Below are positions 1-10,964 of a DNA stretch of 61,203 nucleotides, one piece after another. Position numbers and translations under genes: made by a program. Origin of the DNA: an uncultured Lachnospiraceae bacterium (GTDB taxonomy: Bacteria > Bacillota > Clostridia > Lachnospirales > Lachnospiraceae); assembly GCA_947626415.1 (NCBI GenBank), contig CANQSA010000013.1:1-61203 (forward strand), given 5' to 3'. The notes under the pieces were generated by a model. That model was not told the origin of the DNA and did not search any database. It saw only the letters and a list, made by a program, of their open reading frames with translations. The stretch's first letter is position 1, and every line of letters starts with the position of its first letter.

Positions 1-9
1 AAAGTCTGC

Positions 10-34
10 AAACCCGCATAAATACTGGGTTTTT
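10..34 (-). terminator. possible terminator of guaA
   Basis: A short inverted repeat (aaaccc / gggttt, 11-nt loop) lies just after the guaA stop on the minus strand. The following bases are only modestly T-rich, so it is a weak intrinsic terminator at best. Confidence 0.4.
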
Positions 35-47
35 ACGACTTCTCAAC

Positions 48-1595
48 TTATTCAAACTCAATCGTCCCCGGCGGTTTCCCCGTCAGATCATACACAACGC
101 GGTTCACATGGCTGACCTCATTTACGATCCGGCTGGTCACTTTCTGCAGCACCTCCCAGGGGATCTGCGCGGACTCTGCCGTCATAAAGTCAATCGTGTT
201 TACGGCCCGCAGGGCTACGGCATAGTCATAAGTACGCTCATCGCCCATGACGCCCACGGAACGCATATTGGTCAAAGCTGCGAAATACTGGCCCAGCTGC
301 TTGTCGAGGCCGGCCTTCGCGATCTCCTCCCGATAGATATAATCGGCGTCCTGCACCATCTTTACCTTTTCTGCAGTAACCTCACCGATGATCCGGATGC
401 CGAGGCCCGGACCCGGGAACGGCTGGCGGTTTACCAGATACTCCGGCAGACCCAGCTCAAGACCGGCTTTCCGCACCTCGTCCTTAAACAGCTCCCGCAG
501 CGGCTCGATGATCTCCTTAAAATCTACATAATCCGGCAGGCCGCCTACATTATGATGAGATTTGATCACAGTAGACTCGCCGCCGAGACCACTCTCCACC
601 ACGTCGGGATAAATGGTTCCCTGCACCAGGAAATCCACGGCGCCCACCTTTTTGGCCTCTTCCTCAAATACACGGATAAATTCCTCGCCGATGATCTTCC
701 GCTTCTTCTCCGGCTCCGTCACGCCGGCCAGCTTCGAATAAAACCGCTCCTGCGCGTTGACACGGATAAAATTCAGCTCATATTTGCCGTCTTTACCAAA
801 TACGGCCTCCACTTCATCGCCCTCGTTCTTCCGAAGCAGACCGTGATCCACAAATACACAGGTCAGCTGATTGCCGATCGCCTTGGAGAGCATAACGGCC
901 GCCACAGAAGAGTCTACACCGCCGGACAGAGCGCACAGCACCTTTCCGGAACCGACCTTTTCCCGCAAGCTTTTGATAGCGGACTCCACAAAGGAATCCA
1001 TTTTCCAGTCACCCGCGCAGCCGCACACGCCATAAACAAAATTGGCAAGCATTTCCTTTCCCTCTGCGGTATGTAAAACCTCGGGATGGAACTGCACCGC
1101 ATACAGCTTCTTGGCCGCATTCTCCGCAGCCGCCACCGGACAGTCCGCCGTATGTGCGGTCACGGTAAATCCCGGCGCCGTCTCTTTAATGTAGTCAAAA
1201 TGACTCATCCAACAGATCGTACTGGGAGAAATGCCCCGAAACAGCAGAGATTCCCGACTGTCGATCAGCACCTCTGTTTTCCCGTATTCCCGCACCTCTG
1301 CCCGGACAACCTCGCCGCCCAGCAGATGCATCATCAGCTGAGAGCCGTAACAGATCCCCAGGACCGGAACGCCCAGCTCAAATAATTCCTTCGTGTAGGT
1401 AGGGGAGTCCGGTTCATAGCAGCTGTTAGGGCCGCCGGTCAGAATGATCCCCTTCGGATTCATTGCCTTCAGCTTCTCAATCTCTGTTTTATACGAATAA
1501 ATCTCGCAGTACACGTTGCATTCCCTGACACGCCTTGCGATCAGCTGGTTGTACTGACCGCCGAAGTCCAGTACGATAACAATCTCTCTCTTCAC
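48..1595 (-). CDS. guaA: GMP synthase (glutamine-hydrolysing)
   Basis: Converts XMP to GMP with ATP and glutamine, the last step of guanine nucleotide synthesis in the cytoplasm. The 515-residue length is that of full single-chain GuaA. The N-terminal class I amidotransferase has the nucleophile cysteine in GICYGSQ near residue 82 and the His-Glu pair in QFHPEV near 168. The ATP pyrophosphatase P-loop SGGVDSS is near 224, and the C-terminal dimerisation domain ends with the typical PPGTIEFE. The start is a GTG nine bases after AAAGGAG. Its start lies 22 bp after the stop of the GH43 gene, so read-through from that gene is possible although the two are functionally unrelated. A purine riboswitch was not seen. 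Confidence 0.97.
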   Translation of the reverse strand: MKREIVIVLDFGGQYNQLIARRVRECNVYCEIYSYKTEIEKLKAMNPKGIILTGGPNSCYEPDSPTYTKELFELGVPVLGICYGSQLMMHLLGGEVVRAEVREYGKTEVLIDSRESLLFRGISPSTICWMSHFDYIKETAPGFTVTAHTADCPVAAAENAAKKLYAVQFHPEVLHTAEGKEMLANFVYGVCGCAGDWKMDSFVESAIKSLREKVGSGKVLCALSGGVDSSVAAVMLSKAIGNQLTCVFVDHGLLRKNEGDEVEAVFGKDGKYELNFIRVNAQERFYSKLAGVTEPEKKRKIIGEEFIRVFEEEAKKVGAVDFLVQGTIYPDVVESGLGGESTVIKSHHNVGGLPDYVDFKEIIEPLRELFKDEVRKAGLELGLPEYLVNRQPFPGPGLGIRIIGEVTAEKVKMVQDADYIYREEIAKAGLDKQLGQYFAALTNMRSVGVMGDERTYDYAVALRAVNTIDFMTAESAQIPWEVLQKVTSRIVNEVSHVNRVVYDLTGKPPGTIEFE

Positions 1596-1617
1596 GGTTT
1601 GTTCTCCTTTGCGTAAT

Positions 1618-4014
1618 TTACTTTTTACTGCCCCAAATACATATATTATTGCTGCCGATCGCTGAAAATGTCATTACTTTCTTCCGGTTGGTACTCTCGT
1701 CATATCCATAGGAGAATACGCCCTTATATGTGATGCCGCTGAAGACAAATGTAGCGTACGGCGTCCCGTTCTTCACTGTCCAGGTTCCGGTCTTCACGCC
1801 ATTGACCTTGATCTGTCCGTCTGCACTTAACGCTATCGTTGTGCCGGTTACATATCCTCCGTTTGCCACTGACGGCGTATGGCGGATATATTCATAAGTT
1901 CCGGTCAGTTCCGATTTTGTATACCCGGTTTTGGAAATAGTTTCTCCGTTATATTCATAAGGCGCTGTACAGAGCCATCCGTCCTCGCTCATAAACATCT
2001 GATGTACCCTCACATCATGATATTCCCCATTGTTCGCATAACGGGTGTGATATACCAGGTACATCTTTCCATCAGAATCCACCTGAGCGGAGTTGTGCCC
2101 CTGCGCCAGATAGGCTTTACTGTTGCAGGACCATTTATATCCGGACATCAAGCGGATTCCGGTTGTCCCCCTGATGTTATCCGTCCAGTTCTTATAGATT
2201 GCGGATTGACCTTTCTTATCCACATAAGGACCCGTTATATTCTTGGAACGGAATACCCGCATGTTATAACCGCCCTGCGCCTCCAGTCCGCCATAAGACA
2301 GGAACAGATACCAATATCCGCCGTTTTTGATCAGATACGGCGCTTCGCCTGAAACACCGTTGCCGCCAGCGATCTGAATGCCCCAGTACGGATCGGATGC
2401 ATTGGCCTGCAGCGCATAGGTCTTGCTGTAATCCCGTAATCCGGTATTTTTGTCCAGCTTCAGCGCATGGATCCCGCCAAACCAGGATCCGTATACCATC
2501 CACAGATCCCCGTTATCATCAAACTTCACACAGGGATCAATAGCGTTTATTCCGTAAGCGCTGTTCCATGTGCCATCCCAATTTAAATATCTGGACGCAA
2601 CGGTCGATTCCCCAGTAACCTTCTTATAATCCGTATATTGTACATTATGCCCGCTGATCCCGGCCCGATTGGTAAATCCGGAATAAACGACCGGTCCCAC
2701 CGCAGTCCAGTTTCCGGTCAGGCTGTCCGCTGTACATAAGACGATAACTGAATTATAATCCGGTCCGTTTACGCTCATATACATACACCACTTCTTCATA
2801 TTCGGATTCCAGATGACATCCGGCGCCCATTCATTTTCGTTGAGGCTGATGTACCGATCAAGGTTATCCCGGTTTGCAGCGCCCCGGTTATTGTATTTTG
2901 CCCAGTTATTCCAGTAATCTTTAAAAATACTGGTGTAGTCTCCATCCTGCCGGTTGATATTATTGGTAAAGGTATTCCAACCCATCAGTGACTTGCTCCG
3001 CGCCCATGCCATATGGGAACCGAAAATATAATAATAACCGTCTGTCCCCTTTACGATCGAGGGATCATGTACGGAAACCTGATTCTTAGTCACCGTAACC
3101 TTGCAGGTTGCCTTTTTACCGTTAGAAGTCTTCGCGGTGATCGTGGCTTCACCCATATTCTTGGCCGTTACCGTTCCGTTTTTCACAGTCGCCACATTCG
3201 TATTGCTGGAAGTCCAGGTGATTTTCTTATCATAGGCATTGCTGGGGGAAACCGTCGCTGTCAGTTTCGTAGTCGGATTCGGCGTTATCCCCGTCTTGGT
3301 CAGAGTCTTTGATGAGGCATTCAGTTTCACGCTGCTGACCTGCGTCGGCAGGATCTTAATGCTGACCGTCTTTTTTAAGACCTTGCTTTTCGAGGTCTTC
3401 GCCCGGGCAGTCACCGTAATTTTCACGGTTCCCGTCTTATTTTTAGAATTGGCTTTTACCACACCGGAAGCGGATACCGTTGCCAGCGCCGTATTGCTCG
3501 ATTTATACGTTACCTTTTTATCGGTAGGGCTTTTCGGGGAAAATGCCGTTTTCAAAGTCGTGGTCTTCCCGCCGTACAGACTCTTGGAAGCGGTCACTGT
3601 CATCTTGGTCGGATAAACATACTGCTTAACCGTGATCTTCACGGTAGTTTTCAGTTTTTTATTCACCTTCGAAGTAACTGTGATCGTAGCCGTTCCTTTT
3701 TTCTTTGCCGTAACCACACCCTTGGAGGAGACCGAAGCCACCTTGGAATTTGACGACTTATATGTAACTGATTTTGACGCCTTGGACGGAGATACGGAAA
3801 CCGCCAGCTTTGTCGTCTTATAACTGCTGGGACCGCCGATATATATGGTCTTTGAAGTCCCCAGCAGCGAATTGGAAGTCTTTACGCTGATCTTAGTCGG
3901 TTTCACGGCTGCCTGTGTTTCCATCGGCTGATAGATCACCAAACCGGAAAATACAAGCGCAAAAGCCAGAAATATGACTCCGAGCTTTTTTAAAAATTCA
4001 TTCCTTTTTCTCAT
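1618..4014 (-). CDS. secreted GH43 arabinanase-like enzyme with BIG2 repeats
   Basis: Predicted extracellular glycoside hydrolase acting on plant arabinan-type polysaccharide. A signal peptide (residues 1-35, charged start then a hydrophobic stretch ending in TQAA) is followed by three bacterial Ig-like BIG2 domains (about 36-310). Each has the pattern of V..SPS.A..K.VTY.SSN..VA.VS..G.V.A...G. A five-bladed GH43 domain (about 315-690) begins [19 protein letters not shown], whose Asp would be the catalytic base. [15 protein letters not shown] supplies the likely acid and [21 protein letters not shown] the last blade. A small C-terminal beta domain follows. The family fits endo-1,5-alpha-L-arabinanase, but substrate is inferred. 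The start ATG follows AAAGGAG, and a good promoter lies upstream. Confidence 0.88.
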   Translation of the reverse strand: MRKRNEFLKKLGVIFLAFALVFSGLVIYQPMETQAAVKPTKISVKTSNSLLGTSKTIYIGGPSSYKTTKLAVSVSPSKASKSVTYKSSNSKVASVSSKGVVTAKKKGTATITVTSKVNKKLKTTVKITVKQYVYPTKMTVTASKSLYGGKTTTLKTAFSPKSPTDKKVTYKSSNTALATVSASGVVKANSKNKTGTVKITVTARAKTSKSKVLKKTVSIKILPTQVSSVKLNASSKTLTKTGITPNPTTKLTATVSPSNAYDKKITWTSSNTNVATVKNGTVTAKNMGEATITAKTSNGKKATCKVTVTKNQVSVHDPSIVKGTDGYYYIFGSHMAWARSKSLMGWNTFTNNINRQDGDYTSIFKDYWNNWAKYNNRGAANRDNLDRYISLNENEWAPDVIWNPNMKKWCMYMSVNGPDYNSVIVLCTADSLTGNWTAVGPVVYSGFTNRAGISGHNVQYTDYKKVTGESTVASRYLNWDGTWNSAYGINAIDPCVKFDDNGDLWMVYGSWFGGIHALKLDKNTGLRDYSKTYALQANASDPYWGIQIAGGNGVSGEAPYLIKNGGYWYLFLSYGGLEAQGGYNMRVFRSKNITGPYVDKKGQSAIYKNWTDNIRGTTGIRLMSGYKWSCNSKAYLAQGHNSAQVDSDGKMYLVYHTRYANNGEYHDVRVHQMFMSEDGWLCTAPYEYNGETISKTGYTKSELTGTYEYIRHTPSVANGGYVTGTTIALSADGQIKVNGVKTGTWTVKNGTPYATFVFSGITYKGVFSYGYDESTNRKKVMTFSAIGSNNICIWGSKK

Positions 4015-4084
4015 TCTGCATGCTCCTTTTTTCTTTCCTGCAAATCAAATTTACCTGTTTCTTTCGTTTCTTCCATGTACGACC

Positions 4085-4113
4085 ATTATACGATATTCTC
4101 TTATTTTTCACAA
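4085..4113 (-). promoter_or_regulatory. sigma-A-type promoter of the GH43 gene
   Basis: On the minus strand TTGTGA, a 17-bp spacer and TATAAT lie about 70 bp upstream of the GH43 start, between it and the uvrA stop. The -10 is consensus and the spacing ideal. Confidence 0.7.
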
Positions 4114-4117
4114 TCCC

Positions 4118-6976
4118 CTATTCCAGGTATTTCTTCACATACTGCCCGGTATAGGAATCCGGATTCGCTGCCACTTCCTCCGGCGTTCCCTGCGCCACGA
4201 TCGTGCCGCCCCGGTCGCCGCCCTCCGGTCCGATATCCAAAATGTAGTCCGCCACCTTGATCACATCCAGATTGTGCTCGATCACTACGACTGTATTGCC
4301 GCCTTCCGACAGCCGCCGCAGGATCTCCACCAGCTTGTGCACGTCCGCGAAATGCAGACCGGTGGTCGGTTCATCCAGCACATAAATGGTCTTGCCGGTT
4401 CCTCGTCTGCTTAACTCCGTCGCCAGTTTGATCCGCTGCGCTTCTCCGCCGGACAGCGTAGTCGACGGCTGCCCCAGCCGGATATAGGACAAGCCCACAT
4501 CATATAACGTCTGGATCTTCCGGGCGATGGACGGAATCGGCTCGAAAAATTTCAGAGCCTCCTCCACTGTCATATTCAGCACATCATAAATACTCTTTCC
4601 TTTATATTTTACCTCCAGCGTTTCATGGTTGTAGCGCTTGCCGTGACATACCTCGCACGGCACATAGACGTCCGGCAGAAAATGCATCTCGATCTTTAAG
4701 ATCCCATCGCCGCTGCAGGCTTCGCACCGTCCGCCTTTTACGTTAAAGCTGAATCTTCCCTTTTTATATCCGCGCATTTTCGCGTCCTGCGTAGACGCGA
4801 ACAGATCCCGGATCTGGTCGAATACGCCGGTATAGGTAGCCGGATTGGAACGGGGCGTCCGCCCGATCGGAGACTGGTCTATGGCAATGATCTTATCCAG
4901 CTGCTCCACGCCCTCGATCCGGTCGTAATCTCCCGCTATGGTTCTGGCTCGATTCAGCTTCTTAGCCAGCGCTTTATAGAGAATCTCATTTACTAAGGAA
5001 CTCTTTCCGGAGCCGGACACGCCAGTCACGCAGGTCATAACGCCCAAAGGGATCTTTACGGTAATATTCTTTAGATTGTTCTGTCTGGCGCCGACAATCT
5101 TCAGCCAACCCGTCGGTTTCCGCCGCTGTTTCGGCACCGGGATCTGCAGCTTTCCGCTCAAATACGCGCCGGTTACAGACTCCGGACAGTTCATGATATC
5201 TTCCGCCGTTCCGGTCGCGATAATCTCCCCGCCGTGTTCCCCGGCTCCCGGTCCCACGTCCACAATATGGTCTGCCGCCCGCATGGTATCCTCATCATGT
5301 TCCACTACGATCAGCGTATTCCCCAGATCCCGCAGATGCATCAGGGTCGCCAGCAGCTTGTCGTTATCCCGCTGGTGCAGGCCGATGCTGGGCTCGTCCA
5401 GAATATAAGCGACGCCCACCAGACCAGACCCGATCTGCGTTGCCAGCCGGATCCGCTGCGCCTCTCCGCCGGACAGCGTGCCTGTAGCGCGGGTCAGCGT
5501 CAGATAATCCAGTCCCACATCGATCAGAAACTGGATCCTCGCCTTGATCTCCCGCAAGATCTGGTCGCCGATCATCGCCTGCATATCCGTCAGCTGCAGC
5601 GTATTCAGAAAATCCTTCAATTTTAAAACCGACAGATCCGTCACTTCATAGATATTTTTCCCGCCTACGGTAACCGCCAGCGACTCCTTCTTCAGTCTTT
5701 GCCCGTGGCAGACCTTGCAGGGCGTGATCCGCATAAAGGTCTCGTACTCTGCTTTCGTCGTCTCCGACGCCGTCTCTCTGTATCTGCGCTCCGTATTGCG
5801 GATCAGTCCTTCAAACGCAATATCGTAAATGCCTTCGCCCCGCTGCCCTTTATAATATACCTTCACCACATGGCCGTCCGTCCCGTGTACGATCACGCGC
5901 TGCGCTTCCTCGGACAGCTGTTCAAACGGAGTATCCAGGCTAAACCGGTATTCCTTTGCCAATGCGCTCAGAATGGCGTAGCCGAAACTGGACTTGTCCG
6001 TGCAGTTCTGCCAGCCAAGCACAGTGATAGCGCCCTCCATAATGCTCAATGAACGGTCCGGTATGATCAGGTCAATGTCAAATTCCATTTTATAGCCCAG
6101 CCCGAAACACTCCGGGCAGGCACCGAACGGATTATTAAAAGAAAAGCTCCGGGGTTCGACTTCGTCAATGCTGACGCCGCAGTCCGGGCAGGAAAAGCTT
6201 TCGGAAAAGCTGAGGGTTTCCCCATCTACGATATCCACAAGCAGCAGCCCGTTTGCCAGATGCATCACGGTTTCAATGGAATCCGTCAGACGCTGCTCGA
6301 TTCCCGGGCGCACGACCAGACGGTCTACCACGATTTCAATATTGTGCTTCTGATTCTTCTCCAGCTTAATCTCTTCGTCCAGTTCATACAGATTCCCGTC
6401 GACGCGTACCCGTACATATCCGCTGCGCCCCGCCTGCGCCAGCACCTTCTCATGCCGTCCCTTTTTTCCGCGCACGACCGGCGCCAATAACTGGATTCGG
6501 GTTCCCTCCGGCAGCTCCAGGATCTGCTCCACGATCTGATCCACCGACTGTTTTCTGATCTCTCTGCCGCACACCGGGCAGTGCGGAATCCCGATCCTGG
6601 CATACAGCAGACGAAAATAATCGTAAATCTCCGTTACGGTTCCCACGGTCGACCGCGGGTTCCGGTTCGTGGATTTCTGATCGATCGATATCGCCGGAGA
6701 CAGTCCTTCAATGCTTTCCACATTGGGCTTTTCCATCTGCCCCAAAAACTGTCTCGCATAAGAAGACAGCGATTCCATATACCGCCGCTGCCCTTCTGCG
6801 TAAATGGTGTCAAACGCCAGCGAGGATTTCCCGGACCCGCTCAGCCCCGTAAATACGATCAGTTTATTTCTGGGAATATCCAGATCGATATGCTTCAGAT
6901 TGTGCTCCTGTGCGCCTCTGATCCGGATATACCCCTGTTTTTCCTCTCCTATGCTCTCTGCTCTGTTCTGTTCCAT
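4118..6976 (-). CDS. uvrA: excinuclease ABC subunit A
   Basis: DNA-damage recognition ATPase of nucleotide excision repair; its dimer loads UvrB at lesions. The 952 residues are the usual length. The first Walker A is [13 protein letters not shown] (near 45) and the second [13 protein letters not shown] (near 650). Each half has its ABC signature LSGGEAQRI and Walker B ([10 protein letters not shown] and [10 protein letters not shown]). Zinc-finger cysteines appear as CPVCG, CPDCG and CEACSGDG, typical of UvrA. It begins 21 bp after the uvrB stop, so the two form a uvrB-uvrA operon, presumably under the LexA box upstream of uvrB. Confidence 0.98.
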   Translation of the reverse strand: MEQNRAESIGEEKQGYIRIRGAQEHNLKHIDLDIPRNKLIVFTGLSGSGKSSLAFDTIYAEGQRRYMESLSSYARQFLGQMEKPNVESIEGLSPAISIDQKSTNRNPRSTVGTVTEIYDYFRLLYARIGIPHCPVCGREIRKQSVDQIVEQILELPEGTRIQLLAPVVRGKKGRHEKVLAQAGRSGYVRVRVDGNLYELDEEIKLEKNQKHNIEIVVDRLVVRPGIEQRLTDSIETVMHLANGLLLVDIVDGETLSFSESFSCPDCGVSIDEVEPRSFSFNNPFGACPECFGLGYKMEFDIDLIIPDRSLSIMEGAITVLGWQNCTDKSSFGYAILSALAKEYRFSLDTPFEQLSEEAQRVIVHGTDGHVVKVYYKGQRGEGIYDIAFEGLIRNTERRYRETASETTKAEYETFMRITPCKVCHGQRLKKESLAVTVGGKNIYEVTDLSVLKLKDFLNTLQLTDMQAMIGDQILREIKARIQFLIDVGLDYLTLTRATGTLSGGEAQRIRLATQIGSGLVGVAYILDEPSIGLHQRDNDKLLATLMHLRDLGNTLIVVEHDEDTMRAADHIVDVGPGAGEHGGEIIATGTAEDIMNCPESVTGAYLSGKLQIPVPKQRRKPTGWLKIVGARQNNLKNITVKIPLGVMTCVTGVSGSGKSSLVNEILYKALAKKLNRARTIAGDYDRIEGVEQLDKIIAIDQSPIGRTPRSNPATYTGVFDQIRDLFASTQDAKMRGYKKGRFSFNVKGGRCEACSGDGILKIEMHFLPDVYVPCEVCHGKRYNHETLEVKYKGKSIYDVLNMTVEEALKFFEPIPSIARKIQTLYDVGLSYIRLGQPSTTLSGGEAQRIKLATELSRRGTGKTIYVLDEPTTGLHFADVHKLVEILRRLSEGGNTVVVIEHNLDVIKVADYILDIGPEGGDRGGTIVAQGTPEEVAANPDSYTGQYVKKYLE

Positions 6977-6997
6977 TGCCGGTCTCCACTTCTATTT

Positions 6998-8974
6998 CTA
7001 CTCAATTTGTTGTTTGATCGCTTTTATTCTGTCGCGCAGTTCCGCGGCCGTTTCAAAATCCAGATCCGCAGCCGCCTTTCTCATCTGCCTGTTCAGATCC
7101 TTCAACAGCTGATCCAATTCCTTCGCATCCATAGACTCTACATCCTTCTCGATCGAATTGATCACCTGATCCGCTTTCTTGGTAATACTGATCAGATCCC
7201 GCACTGCCTTGTGAATAGTCTGCGGCGTGATCCCGTGCGCCTCATTATACGCCTGCTGCAGCTGCCGCCGCCGATTCGTCTCATTGATGGCGTTCTGCAT
7301 GGATTCCGTTACCGTATCCGCATACATAATGACATGGCCCTCTGAATTTCTGGCCGCGCGCCCGACCGTCTGGATCAGAGAGGTTTCCGAACGCAGAAAT
7401 CCCTCCTTATCCGCATCCAGGATCGCCACCAGAGAGATCTCCGGGATATCCAGGCCCTCCCGCAGCAGGTTGATCCCCACCAGAACGTCAAATACATCCA
7501 TCCGCATGTCCCGGATGATCTCAGTCCGCTCCAGGGTATCGATATCGGAATGCAGATACCGTACCCGGATCCCTACTTCCTTCATATAATCCGTTAAGTC
7601 CTCCGCCATCCGCTTGGTCAGCGTAGTCACCAGAACCTTATTCTTCTTCGCCGTTTCCGTATTGATCGCAGAAATCAAATCGTCGATCTGTCCCGCTACC
7701 GGCCGCACGGAGATCTCCGGGTCCAGCAGGCCGGTAGGCCGGATGATCTGTTCCGTCCGCAGCAGTTCATGTTCCTGCTCATAGACATTAGGCGTGGCGG
7801 ACACAAATAACATCTGATCGATCTTGGATTCAAATTCTTCAAAATTCAAAGGCCGGTTATCCAATGCGGACGGCAGCCGAAACCCGTACTCCACCAGTGT
7901 GGTCTTCCGGGAACGGTCTCCCATATACATACCCCGCACCTGCGGTATCGTAATGTGGGACTCGTCTACGATCATCAGAAAATCATCGCCGAAATAATCG
8001 ATCAGCGTACAGGGCGTCTGCCCCGGTTTCATCCGGTTCAGGTGTCTGGAATAATTTTCCACGCCGGAGCAAAAACCCGTCTCCCGCAGCATCTCAATAT
8101 CAAAATTGGTCCGCTCTGCGATCCGCTGCGCTTCCAACAATTTATCCTCAGACTTAAAAAACAGTACCCGTTCTTCCAGTTCCTTCTCAATATCCTTCGT
8201 TGCCTCCAGAAGCTGCTCCATAGGCACCACATAGTGCGAATTGGGAAAGATCGCCGCATGGTCGAGCCGGGCTTTGATCTCCCCGGTCAGCGGGTCAAAC
8301 TCCGTGATCCGGTCTATCTCATCTCCGAAAAATTCGACCCGGATTGCCGCTTCACTGGTGGTAGAAGGGAAAATCTCCACAACATCTCCCCGCACCCGAA
8401 ATGTCCCGCGGTGAAAATCCATATCGTTGCGGTCATACTGGATCTCGATCAGCTTCCGCAGCATCTCATCCCGGTCTTTGACCATCCCCGGCCGCAGGGA
8501 TATCATCATGTTCTGATAATAATCCGGACTGCCGATGCCGTAAATGCAGGACACACTGGATACGATGATCACATCCCGCCGCTCCGACAGCGCCGCCGTG
8601 GCCGAATGCCGCAGTTTATCGATCTCCTCATTGATCGCCGAATCCTTCTCAATATAGGTATCGGTCGAAGGCACATAGGCTTCCGGCTGGTAGTAATCGT
8701 AATAGGAAACAAAATACTCCACCGCATTCTCCGGAAAATATTCCTTAAATTCCCCGTAAAGCTGTGCTGCCAGCGTCTTATTATGCGCCAGGATCAAGGT
8801 CGGCTTATTTAATTGCGCAATAATATTCGCCATGGTAAAGGTCTTGCCGGAACCGGTCACACCCAGCAAAGTCTCAAACTGGTTGCCTTCCCGAAATCCT
8901 TTCACCAGAGCTTCTATTGCCTGCGGCTGGTCGCCGGTAGGCTGATATTCACTGTGTAATTTAAACTCCGCCAT
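6998..8974 (-). CDS. uvrB: excinuclease ABC subunit B
   Basis: Damage-verification helicase of nucleotide excision repair that receives DNA from UvrA and recruits UvrC. The start [18 protein letters not shown] is chosen because GAAGGAG lies about 8 bp upstream of this ATG; an in-frame ATG 24 bp further out has no ribosome binding site. Walker [11 protein letters not shown] is near residue 38. The beta-hairpin [12 protein letters not shown] is near 92, and helicase motifs II (DESH) and VI (QTVGRAARN) are present. The C-terminal UVR motif, which contacts UvrC, covers the last 35 residues. Length 658 is normal. SOS control is supported by the LexA box upstream. Confidence 0.98.
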   Translation of the reverse strand: MAEFKLHSEYQPTGDQPQAIEALVKGFREGNQFETLLGVTGSGKTFTMANIIAQLNKPTLILAHNKTLAAQLYGEFKEYFPENAVEYFVSYYDYYQPEAYVPSTDTYIEKDSAINEEIDKLRHSATAALSERRDVIIVSSVSCIYGIGSPDYYQNMMISLRPGMVKDRDEMLRKLIEIQYDRNDMDFHRGTFRVRGDVVEIFPSTTSEAAIRVEFFGDEIDRITEFDPLTGEIKARLDHAAIFPNSHYVVPMEQLLEATKDIEKELEERVLFFKSEDKLLEAQRIAERTNFDIEMLRETGFCSGVENYSRHLNRMKPGQTPCTLIDYFGDDFLMIVDESHITIPQVRGMYMGDRSRKTTLVEYGFRLPSALDNRPLNFEEFESKIDQMLFVSATPNVYEQEHELLRTEQIIRPTGLLDPEISVRPVAGQIDDLISAINTETAKKNKVLVTTLTKRMAEDLTDYMKEVGIRVRYLHSDIDTLERTEIIRDMRMDVFDVLVGINLLREGLDIPEISLVAILDADKEGFLRSETSLIQTVGRAARNSEGHVIMYADTVTESMQNAINETNRRRQLQQAYNEAHGITPQTIHKAVRDLISITKKADQVINSIEKDVESMDAKELDQLLKDLNRQMRKAAADLDFETAAELRDRIKAIKQQIE

Positions 8975-9004
8975 AGCTCGGTCTCCTTCTTCGGTCATGA
9001 TGCC

Positions 9005-9053
9005 AGTATAGCACGATATTAAAAAAAAGTACAGAGCAAATGAACATTTGTTC
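9005..9053 (-). promoter_or_regulatory. uvrBA promoter region with LexA (SOS) box
   Basis: The 12-mer gaacatttgttc at 9042-9053 matches the Gram-positive LexA/DinR core GAAC-N4-GTTC exactly. On the minus strand an extended -10 (TGCTATACT, hexamer at 9005-9010) lies downstream of it. The -35 (TGTACT, 17-bp spacing) is poor. The box abuts the -35, a usual repressing position, and uvrBA is a classical SOS operon in Bacillus. Confidence 0.75.
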
Positions 9054-9061
9054 TGTACTTT
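9026..9061 (-). terminator. intrinsic terminator of the LicD-family gene, overlapping the LexA box
   Basis: Two 17-nt arms (aaagtacagagcaaatg and catttgttctgtacttt, one G.T wobble, 2-nt loop) are followed on the minus strand by eight T. It lies just past the stop of the LicD-family gene. The LexA box forms the apex of the hairpin. Confidence 0.85.
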
Positions 9062-9079
9062 CCGATAGTCTTTTGTTTC

Positions 9080-10864
9080 TTAATCAATATATTCTCCCAG
9101 ATCCATATTGGCCAGCTTATGTCCGGATTTTCTGGCTGAAATGGTGGGAATCTCCATATAATTCTCCCCATACCAATGCCTTAAATAACCGTCCCAGCCC
9201 GGCGGGATCGGAAGCTCCGTATCTTCAAACGGTACATAGATCGGTTCTCCGACAATGCATTCTTTCGGGAACGCGCCGCGCAGCAGATTCATGCCCACGC
9301 TGTCAATATAATAATCCGAATCCGACTTATTATAATGTTTGATCAGCCTCTCGTAAAATCTGTGGATCAGGCGAAATGGGATCAGCCGCAAAAACGGCAG
9401 CGCAATCTTAGTCGCCCTGTAATGGATCTTCTTTCTCGCCTTATTGACCCAGCGCACATTGATCACACGCTTTGTAATCTGGATCAGGCGAATGTGCATT
9501 TTTTGAAAAAATGGCCGTTTTGAGGTCTTATCATAAACCAGAATATCTACGAAAATTCCATTTTCAATCGGAAATCTGTCTGAAAATACCGTTGAGAAAA
9601 TCGTATTTTTCAGGCGGATCTTGTCAAAGATATAATGGCTCTGGGGATCCGTCCGATAAGATTGATAGGCATATTTTTCTGACAATACTCCCGGACAGAT
9701 CCTGCGGAATTTTTCAAAATCCTCCCGCAGCATACCGACGTCCAGATCATCATCCCACGGAATAAAGCCCTGATGTCTGACCGCCCCCAAAAGGCTTCCG
9801 CCAACCAGAAAATATCGAATCCCGTTTTCCTTACAGATCCTGTCGATCTCTTTGACAATATCAACTTCCAGTCTGCGCATGATATTCAAGCGGCCGTGAT
9901 ATAAGCGATTGCTTTCATCAATTCCATACGGAAGACCGCAATTATGATAAAAAGTCCGGTAAACTGCCTCCCGCAAGGAAACAGAATTTTTCCACTTTTT
10001 ACCCCTTAATTTCATGGTCTCCAAATTATGCTGCGCCAAAGTCTGATAAGGCGCCAGTTCCAGGGAGATCCTGCTGTTCGGGGAAATCTTGTAAACCATT
10101 GATACAAGATCTAATTGTTCAATATTATAGGACGCCAAATGATAAATTCCTGATGGGAATTTTTCAAAGCAGCATTTGATATAACACTTAAAAAGATCGC
10201 GGATATAAGTACAGGAAAAAAGCTCCCGACCGCCCTCCAGCCGGATGGGCTCTTGCTCCATAACAGCTTTTGCATATTGCTGTAATCGGATCATCTGCGT
10301 ATCATCGACTCCGGGTCCGAACAGATGATCAAATCGGATGCTGTGCCATTTTGTCAGAAGCTCCGCTGCCGTCAGCATGGTCTCTAATCGGTACAGCACA
10401 GCGCCTGCGCCGCTGCAGCCGGCCAATACAGCCGACAGTTCCATCTCCGAAAAATTTGTGATCTCGCTTTTCCATGCGGGCAGATTCGGCAATTGAGAAA
10501 ACAGGGAAAGCCGATTGCCTTCATTCTGCCCCTGCCGTTCCAGCACATCTCTGACCATATCGGCCACGGCATCGCCATATGCGGAATCCGCATATTCCTT
10601 TTTCTTAAAATCCAAAAACAGCGCGGTAAGAACCGGCTTCGTCCAATCTACACGTTCAATGCCCTGACGTTCCGATACATCCAGAAAAGAAACTGTAACC
10701 TCCTGTTCCCCATCTGCAATCATCTGAAGAATTGCCTTTAAATATTCCGCAGCCGCATTTCCGTCTGAAATAAACAGTAATGCTTTCTGATCGGTCTGCT
10801 TCTGTATTTTATTGATCAGCATCTTATGGATCGCTAAAATTTCATCCTGATAAATCTGTTCCAA
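9080..10864 (-). CDS. LicD-family transferase with N-terminal epimerase-like domain
   Basis: Likely nucleotidyl/phosphocholine-type transferase that decorates a surface polysaccharide. The C-terminal half (from about residue 320) shows LicD hallmarks: GGSLLGAVRHQGFIPWDDDLDVGM, with the DDDLD acidic cluster, and a closing WDGYLRHWYG. The N-terminal part (about 20-290) resembles an NAD-dependent epimerase/dehydratase in order (FGPGVDD, IRDLFKC, IYHLAS), but no clear GxxGxxG dinucleotide motif is visible, so it may be inactive. I choose a TTG start (LEQIYQDE) because GGAGG lies 7 bases before it and because the promoter -10 is too close to the more distal start. The exact sugar or alditol substrate cannot be told. 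Confidence 0.8.
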   Translation of the reverse strand: MEQIYQDEILAIHKMLINKIQKQTDQKALLFISDGNAAAEYLKAILQMIADGEQEVTVSFLDVSERQGIERVDWTKPVLTALFLDFKKKEYADSAYGDAVADMVRDVLERQGQNEGNRLSLFSQLPNLPAWKSEITNFSEMELSAVLAGCSGAGAVLYRLETMLTAAELLTKWHSIRFDHLFGPGVDDTQMIRLQQYAKAVMEQEPIRLEGGRELFSCTYIRDLFKCYIKCCFEKFPSGIYHLASYNIEQLDLVSMVYKISPNSRISLELAPYQTLAQHNLETMKLRGKKWKNSVSLREAVYRTFYHNCGLPYGIDESNRLYHGRLNIMRRLEVDIVKEIDRICKENGIRYFLVGGSLLGAVRHQGFIPWDDDLDVGMLREDFEKFRRICPGVLSEKYAYQSYRTDPQSHYIFDKIRLKNTIFSTVFSDRFPIENGIFVDILVYDKTSKRPFFQKMHIRLIQITKRVINVRWVNKARKKIHYRATKIALPFLRLIPFRLIHRFYERLIKHYNKSDSDYYIDSVGMNLLRGAFPKECIVGEPIYVPFEDTELPIPPGWDGYLRHWYGENYMEIPTISARKSGHKLANMDLGEYID

Positions 10865-10925
10865 ACCGGTACCTCCGTTGTCATATTTATTTTCCAATAT
10901 GATCTTCCTTTTATCCAGAAACAAT

Positions 10926-10952
10926 ATTATATGCTTTATGCTGCAAAGTCAA
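10926..10952 (-). promoter_or_regulatory. probable promoter of the LicD-family gene
   Basis: Minus-strand TTGACT and TATAAT are separated by 15 bp (shorter than ideal), about 60 bp upstream of the chosen TTG start. Confidence 0.5.
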
Positions 10953-10964
10953 GAACATTTCCGG

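Noticed and set aside
108-1076. Long plus-strand frame opposite guaA, and similar ones opposite uvrA, uvrB, pilB and the giant prepilin
   Set aside because: They mirror strongly coding minus-strand genes, lack ribosome binding sites and show no family resemblance.
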